Of a stretch of DNA of 64,000 bases, positions 37,094-48,408 are shown in pieces. This stretch comes from Pseudomonas asiatica (GTDB lineage Bacteria > Pseudomonadota > Gammaproteobacteria > Pseudomonadales > Pseudomonadaceae), in the NCBI RefSeq assembly GCF_040214835.1, contig NZ_CP157874.1:3910001-3974000 (forward strand). The letters are read 5' to 3'. Under the pieces are notes generated by a model that ran no database searches, was not told where the DNA came from, and was given only the letters and a program-made list of their open reading frames with translations. Positions within the stretch are counted from its first letter, which is position 1. The number at the start of each line of letters is the position of its first letter. Both the position numbers and the translations under genes were made by a program.

Positions 37094-38345
37094 GAGGCAT
37101 CAGTCTGCGACGGTCTTACCAGGGGTCAATGTTCACTAGCAGGGGTTGGAGCGCTTAGCGCCCCGGTGGCATTACTCGGTTAGTCAGAGGCTCATGGCAG
37201 CCTCCGGGTTGCTGTTCGGTTTGTGTTGATAGACCTGGTCGTTCTGTAACAGGGCCCAGATAATGCGCAGATTTCGATTAGCCAGTCTGATCGCCGCTTC
37301 CTTGCGCCCAAGGCGGGATAGCCAGCGCAAGAGGCGGCGATCGTCTGGCTGATCGGAATCAGGCCTTAGCTGACTCAAGACAGCATGTGCGCCCTGGATC
37401 ATCAGGCTACGTATGTAGCCGTCACCTCGCTTGCTCATCCTGCCCAATCTGACTTTGTTTCCACTGCTGTGCTGATCGGGCACGATACCGAAGAAGGCGG
37501 AATACATTCGGCCACTGGCGAAGCGGCTGGGCTCGGTCTGTTTCGCCACGATCGCCGTGGCGATGATAGGGCCTACGCCACGAATGGTGACCAGTCGCTG
37601 TGCGACTTTATCCTCCCGGGCTGTCGCTTCGAGCCGTCTACTGAGCCCCGCAATGCGTTCACCCAGAGACAGCCAGTCCGTCAACAGCTCATCGAGCAAC
37701 TCACGCAATAGGTCGGGCAAAGGTAAAGAGGCATCCTCAAGAGACCGCGGCACATGCTTACCAATCGCAGCGTCGCCCTGTGGCATGGATACGCCATGCT
37801 CAAGCAGCAAACCACGTATCTGGTTACCCAGCGCGGTATGCCGCTTGATGTTGCCGCGGCGGATACGGTGCAGTGCTTGAATAGCCAGTGCTGTGGTGCT
37901 CTTGATCGATATCGAGGCAATACTGGTATCGCGACCGGCGCGCAAAATGGCATGGGTGTCGTTACGGTCGTTCTTCGCGCCGCTGCGGTGTTCGGCGACT
38001 CGTTGCGCAGGCAGGATGCGAACCGCATTACCTTTGGCCTGCAGCAGCCTTGCCCAGGCTTGTGCACCTGGGCCGCACTCCATCAAGACGGTCACTGTCG
38101 CTGGCAACCTGAGCAGGAAATCATGAAAGGCCTGACGGGATTTGATGCGATCTTCGTAGATCACCCGACCGGTAGCATCCTCGCCTGCTAACTGAAAGAC
38201 CTGCTTGGCCAGGTCTACACAGATGGTTGTGCAAAGCTCCACATCAGTGGACGACAGGGAACCTTGCTTGGAACTATGCTTTTTCATGGTCTCGCCCTCG
38301 CTGCCGTTGGCTTCTTAGAACGCCACCGTGGCACTGTGATGCCTC
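37094..38345 (-). mobile_element. IS110-family insertion sequence (approximate ends)
   Basis: One transposase gene on the minus strand flanked by short inverted repeats: GAGGCATCA at 37094-37102 and its complement TGATGCCTC at 38337-38345, each followed inward by a related AGT. IS110-type elements have at most short subterminal repeats and no target duplication, so the exact ends are estimates. The transposase frame is intact. Between the left repeat and the gene end are about 80 bp, and about 50 bp upstream of the gene; either could hold part of the non-coding recognition RNA known for this family, but I cannot fold it here. Confidence 0.7.
37184..38287 (-). CDS. IS110-family transposase
   Basis: 367 residues, intact. 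The N-terminal RuvC-like DEDD domain has D25 (ICVDLAKQVFQ), E70 (LMECGPGAQAW), D107 and D110 (KNDRNDTHAI). The C-terminal transposase_20 domain has TIRGVGPIIATAIVA, FASGRMYSAFFGIVPDQHSSGNK with the candidate catalytic serine, and RMSKRGDGYIRSLMIQGAHA. IS110 enzymes join DNA using a structured RNA guide. Lower GC than the neighbours suggests recent arrival. Confidence 0.95.
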   Translation of the reverse strand: MKKHSSKQGSLSSTDVELCTTICVDLAKQVFQLAGEDATGRVIYEDRIKSRQAFHDFLLRLPATVTVLMECGPGAQAWARLLQAKGNAVRILPAQRVAEHRSGAKNDRNDTHAILRAGRDTSIASISIKSTTALAIQALHRIRRGNIKRHTALGNQIRGLLLEHGVSMPQGDAAIGKHVPRSLEDASLPLPDLLRELLDELLTDWLSLGERIAGLSRRLEATAREDKVAQRLVTIRGVGPIIATAIVAKQTEPSRFASGRMYSAFFGIVPDQHSSGNKVRLGRMSKRGDGYIRSLMIQGAHAVLSQLRPDSDQPDDRRLLRWLSRLGRKEAAIRLANRNLRIIWALLQNDQVYQHKPNSNPEAAMSL

Positions 38346-38418
38346 GGCGGGGGCGAGTCCATCGATTACAACTGATCGCGCCAGCCGAGAAGCTTGTGCC
38401 AGGTTGCCGAACAGGCAA

Positions 38419-38453
38419 ACAAAAAGCCCCGCATCCTCTCGGATGCGGGGCTC
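38419..38453 (-). terminator. Terminator after brnQ
   Basis: On the minus strand AGCCCCGCATCC pairs with GGATGCGGGGCT over a 4-base loop, followed by TTTTTG. Confidence 0.92.
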
Positions 38454-38518
38454 TTGAGTTTCCACCCTTGGCGAGCACCCTTCGGCTTGTGGCCGGTGCC
38501 GCCCTCAGGCTTCGACTA

Positions 38519-39832
38519 TCAGGCCAGCGCTTCGCGCGGCTTGCCGAGCATGCGGTCGCAGGCCACGGCGCCAACCAGGGTCACCACCGAAGGCACCAGC
38601 CAGGCCAGGCCCTGGTCGCTCAATGGCAGGTGGGCCATGAAGTCCGGCAGCACGTGGGCAATGCCGCTGCCCTTGATCGCATCGACCATGCCGAACAGCA
38701 GCGACACCAGCATCACTGGCGCCAGGATGCGGGTTGGCGAGTTCCACAGGTCCTTCACGAAGCTGAGCCCGACCACCACGATGCACGGTGGGTAGATCGC
38801 GGTGAGCACCGGGATCGAGAACATGATCAGCTTGGTCAGGCCGAGGTTGGAGATCAGCAGCGAGAAGCCCGCCAGGATCACCACCAGTGCGCGGTACGAC
38901 AGCGGCAGCATCTGGCTGAAGTACTCGGCGCAGGCACAGGTCAGGCCAACCGCGGTCACCAGGCAGGCCAGCGCGATCAGCACGGCGAGGAAGCCGCTGC
39001 CCAGCGAACCGAAGGTGTGCTGCACGTAGGCATGCAGTACCGCCGCGCCGTTGGTGGCGTCAGCCGCGATATCGTGGCTGGTTGCACCCAGGCGGAACAG
39101 GCTGATGTACACCAGGGCCAGGCCGACACCGGCAATCAGGCCGGCGATGATGGCATAGCGAGTGATCAGCTTCGGCGACTCGACACCGCGCGAGCGGATG
39201 GCGTTGACGATGACGATACCGAACACCAGGGCACCCAGGGTGTCCATGGTCAGGTAACCATCGGAGAAGCCCTTGGAGAACGCTGCGGCGGCATAGGCCG
39301 GCTGCGCGTCACCAATGGTGCCGGCAGGCAGCGCGAAGGCGGCGATGCCCAGCACCGCCAGGGCGATGATCTTCAACGGCGCCAGGAAGCGGCCCACGGT
39401 ATCGAGCAGCTTGCCTGGGTACATGGACACGGCCAGCACCACGAGGAAGTACACCAGGCTGTAGATGAACAGCGCCAGCGGGCTTTCACCGGTCAGCGGC
39501 GCAACGCCCACTTCGAACGATACGGTCGCGGTGCGCGGGGTGGCGAACAGCGGGCCGACCGACAGGTAGCATACGGCCGCCAGCAGGCCGCCGAAGAACT
39601 TGCCGATCGGGCTGCTCAGGGCATCCATGCCGCCGCCGACCTTGGCCAGGGCGACCACGGTGATGACCGGCAGGCCCACGGCGGTAACCAGGAAGCCCAG
39701 GGCCGCCATCCATACGTGCGGGCCAGACTGCAGACCGACGATAGGCGGGAAGATGATGTTGCCAGCGCCCACGAAAAGCGCAAACGTCATAAAGCCAAGC
39801 GCCAGGATATCCTGGCCTTTGAGAACTTTCAT
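38519..39832 (-). CDS. brnQ: BrnQ, branched-chain amino acid:cation symporter
   Basis: 437 residues, about 12 hydrophobic helices. N-terminus [30 protein letters not shown] is characteristic of the LIVCS family; further matches are [19 protein letters not shown] and [21 protein letters not shown]. It imports leucine, isoleucine and valine with Na+ or H+ across the inner membrane. Single gene with its own terminator. Confidence 0.95.
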   Translation of the reverse strand: MKVLKGQDILALGFMTFALFVGAGNIIFPPIVGLQSGPHVWMAALGFLVTAVGLPVITVVALAKVGGGMDALSSPIGKFFGGLLAAVCYLSVGPLFATPRTATVSFEVGVAPLTGESPLALFIYSLVYFLVVLAVSMYPGKLLDTVGRFLAPLKIIALAVLGIAAFALPAGTIGDAQPAYAAAAFSKGFSDGYLTMDTLGALVFGIVIVNAIRSRGVESPKLITRYAIIAGLIAGVGLALVYISLFRLGATSHDIAADATNGAAVLHAYVQHTFGSLGSGFLAVLIALACLVTAVGLTCACAEYFSQMLPLSYRALVVILAGFSLLISNLGLTKLIMFSIPVLTAIYPPCIVVVGLSFVKDLWNSPTRILAPVMLVSLLFGMVDAIKGSGIAHVLPDFMAHLPLSDQGLAWLVPSVVTLVGAVACDRMLGKPREALA

Positions 39833-40051
39833 TTAAGGTAGTACCACACTGCTGAAATCGGGATTCGAGAGGGGATTTCCCTTTGGATGAGGGGAAATGC
39901 TGCCCGGCTTGATAGGCCAGACCCGTTTAGCGTGTCGTTCCCTTTTGGGGTACGGGCACAGAGTGAACGCGTAATGTAACTGTTTTGTCAGTCAAACGCA
40001 CTGGCACAGTGCTGCTTGTCCGATGTGCGTACATGTTTGTCGTCTGTGCGA

Positions 40052-40077
40052 CCGAGGACAGCGAGAATTATCCTCGG
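40052..40077. promoter_or_regulatory. Inverted repeat in brnQ-sucD intergenic region
   Basis: CCGAGGA (40052-40058) pairs with TCCTCGG (40071-40077). It lies about 220 bp upstream of brnQ in the 479-bp gap 39833-40311, which otherwise holds the REP pair and the sucD terminator. It may be part of the brnQ regulatory region. Confidence 0.3.
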
Positions 40078-40136
40078 ATTGAAATATTCGTCTGCGTGAA
40101 AATTCCTATCAAACTCATCGAAAAATCCCTGTTGTC

Positions 40137-40242
40137 TGTGCCGGCCTCTTCGCGGGTAAACCCGCTCCCACAGGTGCTTCACAATTCTCAAGGTTAGTGA
40201 TTTCCTGTGGGAGCGGGTTTACCCGCGAAGAGGCCGGCACAG
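40137..40242. repeat. REP pair, GGTTTACCCGCGAAGAGGCC class
   Basis: Perfect inverted GCCGGCCTCTTCGCGGGTAA and complement, with a 35-nt spacer, immediately downstream of the sucD terminator. Confidence 0.93.
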
Positions 40243-40257
40243 AAATACCCCCCCAGA

Positions 40258-40288
40258 AACGACAAAGGCCACCCGAAGGTGGCCTCTG
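40258..40288 (-). terminator. Terminator after sucD
   Basis: On the minus strand AGGCCACCTTCGGGTGGCCT is followed by TTGTCGTTT. Confidence 0.88.
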
Positions 40289-40311
40289 TGCGCGTGGGGG
40301 GTGTAGCAGTA

Positions 40312-41196
40312 TTACTTCTTGACTTCCCAGCCAGTCAGCTCGGCCAGGGCCTTGCCGATGTCAGCCAGGGAACGCACGGTCTTCACACCAGCGTCCTGCA
40401 GGGCGGCGAACTTCTCGTCCGCAGTGCCCTTGCCGCCGGAGATGATGGCGCCAGCGTGGCCCATGCGCTTGCCCGCAGGTGCGGTAACACCAGCGATGTA
40501 GGAAACGACAGGCTTGGTGACGTTGGCCTTGATGTAGGCCGCAGCTTCTTCTTCAGCCGAACCGCCGATCTCGCCGATCATGACGATCGCTTCGGTCTTC
40601 GGGTCTTCCTGGAACAGCTTCAGGATGTCGATGAAGTTGGAGCCCGGGATCGGGTCACCGCCGATGCCGACGCAGGTCGACTGGCCGAAGCCGGCGTCGG
40701 TGGTCTGCTTCACAGCTTCGTAGGTCAGGGTGCCGGAACGCGAAACGATACCGACCTTGCCTGGCAGGTGGATGTGGCCTGGCATGATGCCGATCTTGCA
40801 CTCGCCCGGGGTGATGACACCTGGGCAGTTAGGGCCGATCAGGGTCACGCCCAGCTCGTCGCACTTGACCTTGGCATCCAGCATGTCCAGGGTAGGAATG
40901 CCTTCGGTGATGCACACGATCAGCTTGATGCCGCCGAAGGCAGCTTCCAGGATAGAGTCCTTGCAGAAAGGAGCCGGAACGTAGATGACCGAAGCGTCAG
41001 CGCCGGTAGCTTCCACAGCTTCTTTCACAGTGTTGAACACTGGCAGGCCCAGGTGGGTGGTGCCACCCTTGCCTGGGGTTACGCCGCCGACCATCTTGGT
41101 GCCGTAGGCGATGGCCTGTTCGGAGTGGAAAGTACCCTGCGAGCCGGTGAAGCCCTGGCAGATGACTTTGGTGTCTTTATTGATCAGGACGCTCAT
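40312..41196 (-). CDS. sucD: SucD, succinyl-CoA synthetase alpha subunit
   Basis: 294 residues. CoA-binding N-domain with [19 protein letters not shown], and phospho-histidine H247 in [15 protein letters not shown]. Together with SucC it converts succinyl-CoA, ADP and Pi to succinate, CoA and ATP in the TCA cycle. The start overlaps the sucC stop by one base (TAATG), so translation is coupled. Confidence 0.98.
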   Translation of the reverse strand: MSVLINKDTKVICQGFTGSQGTFHSEQAIAYGTKMVGGVTPGKGGTTHLGLPVFNTVKEAVEATGADASVIYVPAPFCKDSILEAAFGGIKLIVCITEGIPTLDMLDAKVKCDELGVTLIGPNCPGVITPGECKIGIMPGHIHLPGKVGIVSRSGTLTYEAVKQTTDAGFGQSTCVGIGGDPIPGSNFIDILKLFQEDPKTEAIVMIGEIGGSAEEEAAAYIKANVTKPVVSYIAGVTAPAGKRMGHAGAIISGGKGTADEKFAALQDAGVKTVRSLADIGKALAELTGWEVKK

Positions 41197-42362
41197 TACT
41201 TGCCCTCCGCAGCTTTGACAACTTGTTGAGCAGCGTCGGTCAGGCTGGTTGCCGCAATGATGTTCAAACCGCTTTCTGCCAGTACTTTAGCGCCCAGTTC
41301 GGCGTTGTTGCCTTCAAGGCGAACGACGACCGGAACTTTCACGCCGACTTCTTTCACTGCACCGATGATGCCTTCGGCAATCATGTCGCAGCGAACGATG
41401 CCGCCGAAGATGTTGACCAGAACGGCCGCGACATTGCTGTCGGACAGAATGATCTTGAACGCTTCGGTAACGCGCTCTTTGGTAGCACCACCGCCAACGT
41501 CGAGGAAGTTGGCCGGCTTGCCGCCGTGCAGGTTGACGATGTCCATGGTACCCATGGCCAGGCCGGCACCGTTGACCATGCAGCCGATGTTGCCTTCGAG
41601 GGCAACGTAGTTCAGTTCGAACTTGGCAGCGTGGGCTTCACGGGCGTCGTCCTGCGACGGGTCGTGGAAGGTTTTCAGCTTAGGCTGACGGTACATGGCG
41701 TTGGCGTCGATGTTGATCTTGGCATCGAGGCAGTGCAGGTCGCCGTCGGCCTTGATCACCAGCGGGTTCACTTCCAGCAGGGCCAGGTCGTGATCCTTGA
41801 ACAGCTTGGCCAGACCAACGAAGATCTTGGCGAACTGTTGAACTTGCTTGCCTTCCAGACCCAGCTGGAATGCCAGCTCGCGACCCTGGAACGGCTGAGC
41901 GCCGACCAGCGGGTCGATGGTGGCCTTGAGGATCTTCTCAGGCGTTTCGTGAGCGACTTTCTCGATGTCCACGCCACCTTCGGTGGAAGCCATGAACACG
42001 ATACGGCGGCTCGAACGATCGACTACAGCGCCCAGATACAGCTCTTTGGCGATGTCAGTGCAGGATTCGACCAGAATCTTGGAGACGGGTTGACCGTTGG
42101 CATCGGTCTGGTAGGTAACCAGATTCTTGCCCAACCACTGTGCAGCGAACGCCTTGGCGTCTTCTTTGCTGCGAACCAGCTTGACGCCGCCCGCTTTACC
42201 GCGACCACCCGCGTGAACCTGGGCTTTTACCACCCACTCGTTCCCGCCGATCTTGTCGCAGGCTTCTGCAGCTTGCTCAGGGGTATCGACAGCGAAACCC
42301 TTGGAAACTGGCAGGCCGTATTCAGCGAACAGCTGCTTACCCTGATACTCGTGAAGATTCAT
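41196..42362 (-). CDS. sucC: SucC, succinyl-CoA synthetase beta subunit
   Basis: 388 residues. ATP-grasp N-terminal half starting [25 protein letters not shown] pattern ([16 protein letters not shown]), and [11 protein letters not shown]-terminal ligase domain with [16 protein letters not shown] and VVRLEGNN. Nucleotide-binding subunit of succinyl-CoA synthetase. It is 172 bp after lpdG; the gap has a hairpin (42482-42505) but no obvious terminator. Confidence 0.98.
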
Positions 42363-42481
42363 GCTTTTTACCGTCTTCGTTAGGTACTGCGCTTCGGCGC
42401 TGCGCCATCACTGGCGCCGCACCACCTGTGACCGTTGACCCCGGGTTTTCCCGTGTGATCCGGTCCGGCGGACTTTCCGCG

Positions 42482-42505
42482 GTGAGTCATGCACGCAAGA
42501 CTCAC
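42482..42505. promoter_or_regulatory. Hairpin between lpdG and sucC
   Basis: GTGAGTC and GACTCAC form a 7-bp stem with a 10-nt loop. No T-run follows on either strand, so it is more likely an mRNA processing or stability element than a terminator. Confidence 0.4.
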
Positions 42506-42534
42506 GACGGGCAGCCCGCCGTGGTTTCTTATAA

Positions 42535-43995
<1,461 letters not shown>

Positions 43996-44064
43996 CTACA
44001 AGCCGCGGACCGCGCGGCATGGCTTCCTGCGAAGCCAGGGCCGGCACGGTACGCAGCCAGAGGG

Positions 44065-45288
44065 TTAGATGTCCAGCAGCAGGCGAGACGGATCTTCCAG
44101 CAGGTTCTTGATGGTGACCAGGAAGGTTACCGCTTCCTTGCCGTCGATCAGGCGGTGATCGTACGACAGCGCCAGGTACATCATCGGGCGAATCACCACC
44201 TGGCCATTGATGGCCATCGGGCGCTGGATGATGTTGTGCATGCCGAGAATGGCGGCCTGCGGCGGGTTGACGATCGGGGTCGACATCATCGAACCGAAGG
44301 TACCACCGTTGGTGATGGTGAAGGTGCCACCGGTCATCTCTTCGATGGCCAGCTTGCCGTCACGGGCCTTCTTGCCGAAGGTGGCGATGCCGTTCTCGAT
44401 TTCCGCCAGGCTCATCGACTCGGCGTTACGCAGTACCGGTACCACCAGGCCACGGTCGCTGGACACGGCAACGCCGACGTCGGCGTAGCCGTGGTAGACG
44501 ATGTCGTTGCCGTCGATCGAGGCGTTGACAGCCGGGAAGCGCTTCAGGGCTTCGGTGGCGGCCTTGACGAAGAACGACATGAAGCCCAGGCGTACGCCAT
44601 TGTGGGTCTTCTCGAACAGGTCCTTGTACTTCGAACGCAGGGCCATGACTTCGGTCATGTCGACTTCGTTGAAGGTGGTCAGCATGGCCATGCTCGACTG
44701 GGCTTCGACCAGACGCTCGGCGATCTTGGCGCGCAGGCGGGTCATCGGCACACGCTTCTCGGTGCGGTCGCCAGCGGCAACGACAACCGGGGCAGCAGCG
44801 GCAGCGGCGGCAGGCTTGGCAGCTGCAGCAGGCGCCGACTTCTTGTTGGCGACGGCAGCGACGACGTCTTCCTTGGTGATGCGACCACCTTTGCCGGTGC
44901 CGGCAACGGTAGCCAGGTCGATGCCGTTCTCTTCAGCCAGCTTGCGCGCGGCCGGGGCGGCAACCGGGTCTTCTTCGCCAGCGTCGGCAGCGGCGGCGGC
45001 AGCCGGGGCAGCAGCGGCCGGGGCGGCAGCTGGTGCAGCGGCGGCAGCACCGCCTTCAACGATCGAACCCAGTACTTCGTCGGACAGGACGGTGTCGCCC
45101 TCGCCCTTGACGATGGCGCCCAGCACGCCGTCGGCGGTGGCCAGTACTTCCAGGACGACCTTGTCGGTCTCGATGTCGACGATCAGCTCGTCACGCTTGA
45201 CGGCATCGCCCGGCTGCTTGTGCCAGGTGGCAACGGTGCCATCGGCAACCGATTCCGGGAAGGTTGGGGCTTTGATCTCGATAGCCAT
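44065..45288 (-). CDS. sucB: SucB, dihydrolipoyl succinyltransferase (E2)
   Basis: 407 residues. Lipoyl domain 1-76 with lipoylated K43 ([11 protein letters not shown]), an Ala/Pro linker about 80-105, the E3/E1-binding domain about 110-145 ([21 protein letters not shown]), another Ala-rich linker, and the catalytic domain with [12 protein letters not shown] (H378, D382). Core of the 2-oxoglutarate dehydrogenase complex. The linkers' low-complexity GC-rich DNA (about 44770-45060) produces several spurious frames. Confidence 0.98.
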
Positions 45289-45330
45289 TATCTGTGTTTC
45301 CTTAAATTCGGTTTCAGGTGCGCGAAGGCA

Positions 45331-48162
45331 TTAAACAGTGAAGGCGTCTTGCAGCAGTTTTTCCTGCTGTTCGGCGTGCTTCGATGCGTAACCACAGGCT
45401 GGCGCGGCGGAAGCGTCGCGGCCGGCGTATTCCAGGACCAGTGCCTTGTTGTGGCGGCCCAGGATACGGCGCATGTGGTGCTGGCTGCTGTACCAGGCGC
45501 CCTGGTTCATCGGCTCTTCCTGACACCAGACCGCATGCTTGAGGTTGGTGTAAGGCGCCAGGATTTCGACCAGGTCGTCCTCAGGGAACGGATACAGCTG
45601 CTCGATACGCACGATGGCGATGTCTTCGCGGCCTTCGGCACGGCGTTTTTCCAGCAGGTCGTAGTAAACCTTGCCGCCGCACAGGACCAGGCGTTCGACC
45701 TTGGCCGGATCGAGGCTGTCGATTTCCGGGATCACGGTCTGGAACGAGCCTTCTGCCAGGTCTTCCAGGGTCGAGATGGCCAGCTTGTGGCGCAGCAGCG
45801 ACTTCGGCGTCAGCACGATCAGCGGCTTGCGCAGCGGACGGATGACCTGGCGACGCAGCAGGTGGTAGATCTGGGCCGGGGTGGTCGGTACGCAGACCTG
45901 GATGTTGTGCTCGGCGCACAGCTGCAGGTAACGCTCCAGGCGCGCAGAGGAGTGCTCCGGGCCCTGCCCTTCATAACCGTGTGGCAGCAGCATGGTCAGA
46001 CCGCACAGACGGCCCCACTTGTGCTCGCCGCTGGTGATGAACTGGTCGATCACCACTTGCGCACCGTTGGCGAAGTCACCGAACTGGGCTTCCCAGATCA
46101 CCAGCGCGTTCGGCGTGGTGGTCGAGTAGCCGTATTCGAAGGCCAGTACCGCTTCTTCCGACAGGAAGGAGTCGTACAGTTCGAACTGAGGCTGGCCCGG
46201 GAACAGGTTCTTCAGCGGTACGTAGGTGCTGGCGTCCTTCTGGTTGTGCAGCACCGCGTGACGGTGCGAGAAGGTGCCACGGCCGATGTCCTGGCCGGTC
46301 ATGCGGATCGGGTGACCTTCGAACTGCAGGGTGGCGTAGGCCATGGTCTCTGCATAACCCCAGTTGATCGGCAAGCCACCGGCCTGCATCTTCTGACGGT
46401 CTTCGTAGATCTTGGCGACCTGGCGCTGGACGACGAAACCTTCCGGGATCTCCAGCAGCTTGGCCGACAGTTCCTGCAGGGTCTTGAGGTCGAAGCGGGT
46501 GTCGTGACGCGCGGTCCAGGCATGGCCCAGGTACGGGCGCCAGTCGACGAACAGCTCGCGGTTCGGCTCCTTGACCAGGCTCTTCACCACGTGCAGGCCG
46601 TTGTCCAGCGCGTTGCGGTACTCGTCGATCTTGGCCTGGGCGCGCTCGGAATCGATGCGGCCGGCCTGGATCAGCGCCTCAGCGTACAGTTCACGCGTGG
46701 TGCGCTGCTTGCTGATCTGCTGGTACATCAAAGGCTGGGTGCCGTTCGGCTCGTCGGCCTCGTTGTGGCCGCGGCGGCGGTAGCAGACCAGGTCGATGAC
46801 CACGTCACGCTTGAACTGCATGCGGTAGTCGATGGCCAGCTGGGTCACGAACAGCACGGCTTCCGGGTCGTCGCCGTTCACGTGCAGGATCGGCGCCTGG
46901 ATCATCTTGGCAACGTCGGTGGCGTACTCGGTGGAGCGCGCGTCCAGCGGGTTGCTGATGGTGAAACCAACCTGGTTGTTGATCACGATGTGCACGGTAC
47001 CGCCGGTCTTGAAACCGCGGGTCTGCGACATCTGGAAGGTTTCCATGACCACGCCCTGGCCGGCGAATGCTGCGTCGCCGTGGATCGAGATCGGCAGTAC
47101 CTTGTCGCCAACGGTGTCGTTGCGGCGATCCTGACGGGCGCGCACCGAACCCTCGACCACTGGCGAGACGATTTCCAGGTGGGACGGGTTGAACGCCATG
47201 GCCAGGTGCACTTCGCCACCCGGGGTCATCACGTTCGAGGAGAAGCCCTGGTGATACTTCACGTCACCGGAGCCCAGCTCGTTCATCTTCTTGCCTTCGA
47301 ACTCGTCGAACAGCTCGCGCGGGTTCTTGCCGAAGGTGTTGACCAGAACGTTCAGGCGGCCACGGTGGGCCATGCCGATCACGACTTCCTTGGTGCCGTA
47401 GGAACCGGAACGCTGGATCATCTCGTCCAGCATCGGGATCAGGCTTTCGCCGCCCTCGAGGCCGAAACGCTTGGTGCCCGGGTACTTGGTGCCCAGGTAT
47501 TTCTCAAGGCCTTCACCGGCGGTCACGCGCTCGAGCAGGTGGGCCTGCACGTCAGCGGAAAACTCCGGACGGCCGCGCACGCTTTCCAGGCGCTGCTGGA
47601 ACCAGCTGCGCTGCTCGGAATCGACGATGTGGGTGAACTCGGCGCCAATGGTGCGACAATATGTCTTCTGGAGCGCCTCGAAGATCTCGCGTAGGCTCGC
47701 CTCCTCTTTGCCGATGAACAGGTCGCCGGCACGGAAGGTCGTATCAAGATCGGCATTGGTCAAGCCGTAGTGATTGATCGACAGGTCTACGGGCGCAGGA
47801 CGCTGCCACAACCCCAACGGGTCGAGCTTGGCAGCCTGATGGCCGCGCATACGATAGGCCTGGATCAGTCGCAGAACTTCAACCTGCTTCTTCTCGTGTT
47901 CACTGCTCACGCTCCCGGCGGATACCGGTTGGGCGCGGCGCTGGTTCTTTGCCAGCAGTACGAAATGGTCGCGGATTGTCGAGTGCGATACATCGGTAGC
48001 GGTGCTGCCGTCGGCGGGCAACTTCTGGAAGTAGGTGCGCCACTCTTCTGGCACAGCGTTAGGGTCGTGCAGGTAGAGCTCATAAAGCTCTTCCACATAT
48101 GCAGCGTTACCACCTGAAAGGTGGGCGCTTTCCCACATGCGCTGCATCACGCTTTCTTGCAT
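45331..48162 (-). CDS. sucA: SucA, 2-oxoglutarate dehydrogenase E1
   Basis: 943 residues. N-terminal peripheral segment with WESAHLSGGNAAYVEELYE, ThDP-binding region with GMAHRGRLNVLVNTFGK and HGDAAFAGQGVVMETFQMS, and NNQVGFT and RRRGHNEADEP typical of OGDH E1. The transketolase-like half has RHAVLHNQ and PHGYEGQGPEHSSARLERYLQL. It decarboxylates 2-oxoglutarate and succinylates SucB. Starts about 250 bp after sdhB with hairpins but no clear promoter between. Confidence 0.98.
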   Translation of the reverse strand: MQESVMQRMWESAHLSGGNAAYVEELYELYLHDPNAVPEEWRTYFQKLPADGSTATDVSHSTIRDHFVLLAKNQRRAQPVSAGSVSSEHEKKQVEVLRLIQAYRMRGHQAAKLDPLGLWQRPAPVDLSINHYGLTNADLDTTFRAGDLFIGKEEASLREIFEALQKTYCRTIGAEFTHIVDSEQRSWFQQRLESVRGRPEFSADVQAHLLERVTAGEGLEKYLGTKYPGTKRFGLEGGESLIPMLDEMIQRSGSYGTKEVVIGMAHRGRLNVLVNTFGKNPRELFDEFEGKKMNELGSGDVKYHQGFSSNVMTPGGEVHLAMAFNPSHLEIVSPVVEGSVRARQDRRNDTVGDKVLPISIHGDAAFAGQGVVMETFQMSQTRGFKTGGTVHIVINNQVGFTISNPLDARSTEYATDVAKMIQAPILHVNGDDPEAVLFVTQLAIDYRMQFKRDVVIDLVCYRRRGHNEADEPNGTQPLMYQQISKQRTTRELYAEALIQAGRIDSERAQAKIDEYRNALDNGLHVVKSLVKEPNRELFVDWRPYLGHAWTARHDTRFDLKTLQELSAKLLEIPEGFVVQRQVAKIYEDRQKMQAGGLPINWGYAETMAYATLQFEGHPIRMTGQDIGRGTFSHRHAVLHNQKDASTYVPLKNLFPGQPQFELYDSFLSEEAVLAFEYGYSTTTPNALVIWEAQFGDFANGAQVVIDQFITSGEHKWGRLCGLTMLLPHGYEGQGPEHSSARLERYLQLCAEHNIQVCVPTTPAQIYHLLRRQVIRPLRKPLIVLTPKSLLRHKLAISTLEDLAEGSFQTVIPEIDSLDPAKVERLVLCGGKVYYDLLEKRRAEGREDIAIVRIEQLYPFPEDDLVEILAPYTNLKHAVWCQEEPMNQGAWYSSQHHMRRILGRHNKALVLEYAGRDASAAPACGYASKHAEQQEKLLQDAFTV

Positions 48163-48323
48163 GCTTGGTCACCCTCGGTTAGGGGACTGATCGGCGAGAG
48201 CCACAGCAAACCTGGAAAAGTCCGAATACAGCGACTGAACCACGCCACTTGGATCCTGCTGATTTTCCGGGTACCAGCCCGGAAAGCCCCTGCTGGTCTC
48301 ATATCTTCATAGGTAATGAACGC

Positions 48324-48378
48324 GGGCTTTGTGAGCCCTTGTTCGGGTTTTACCTCAGTGCGGGCTCACCACCCGCAC
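48324..48378. promoter_or_regulatory. Two hairpins in the sdhB-sucA gap
   Basis: GGGCT/AGCCC (48324-48338) and GTGCGGG/CCCGCAC (48358-48378), just after the sdhB stop. Neither has a proper T-run, so partial read-through into sucA is plausible. Confidence 0.4.
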
Positions 48379-48408
48379 CTCGGCTTACTGCAGGTACAAC
48401 ACTTTGTA

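Noticed and set aside
36817..38345. IS110 ends placed at the complete REP at 36817-36931
   Set aside because: The complete REP is more than 150 bp away from the matching terminal repeats at 37094 and 38345, which fit the transposase borders better.
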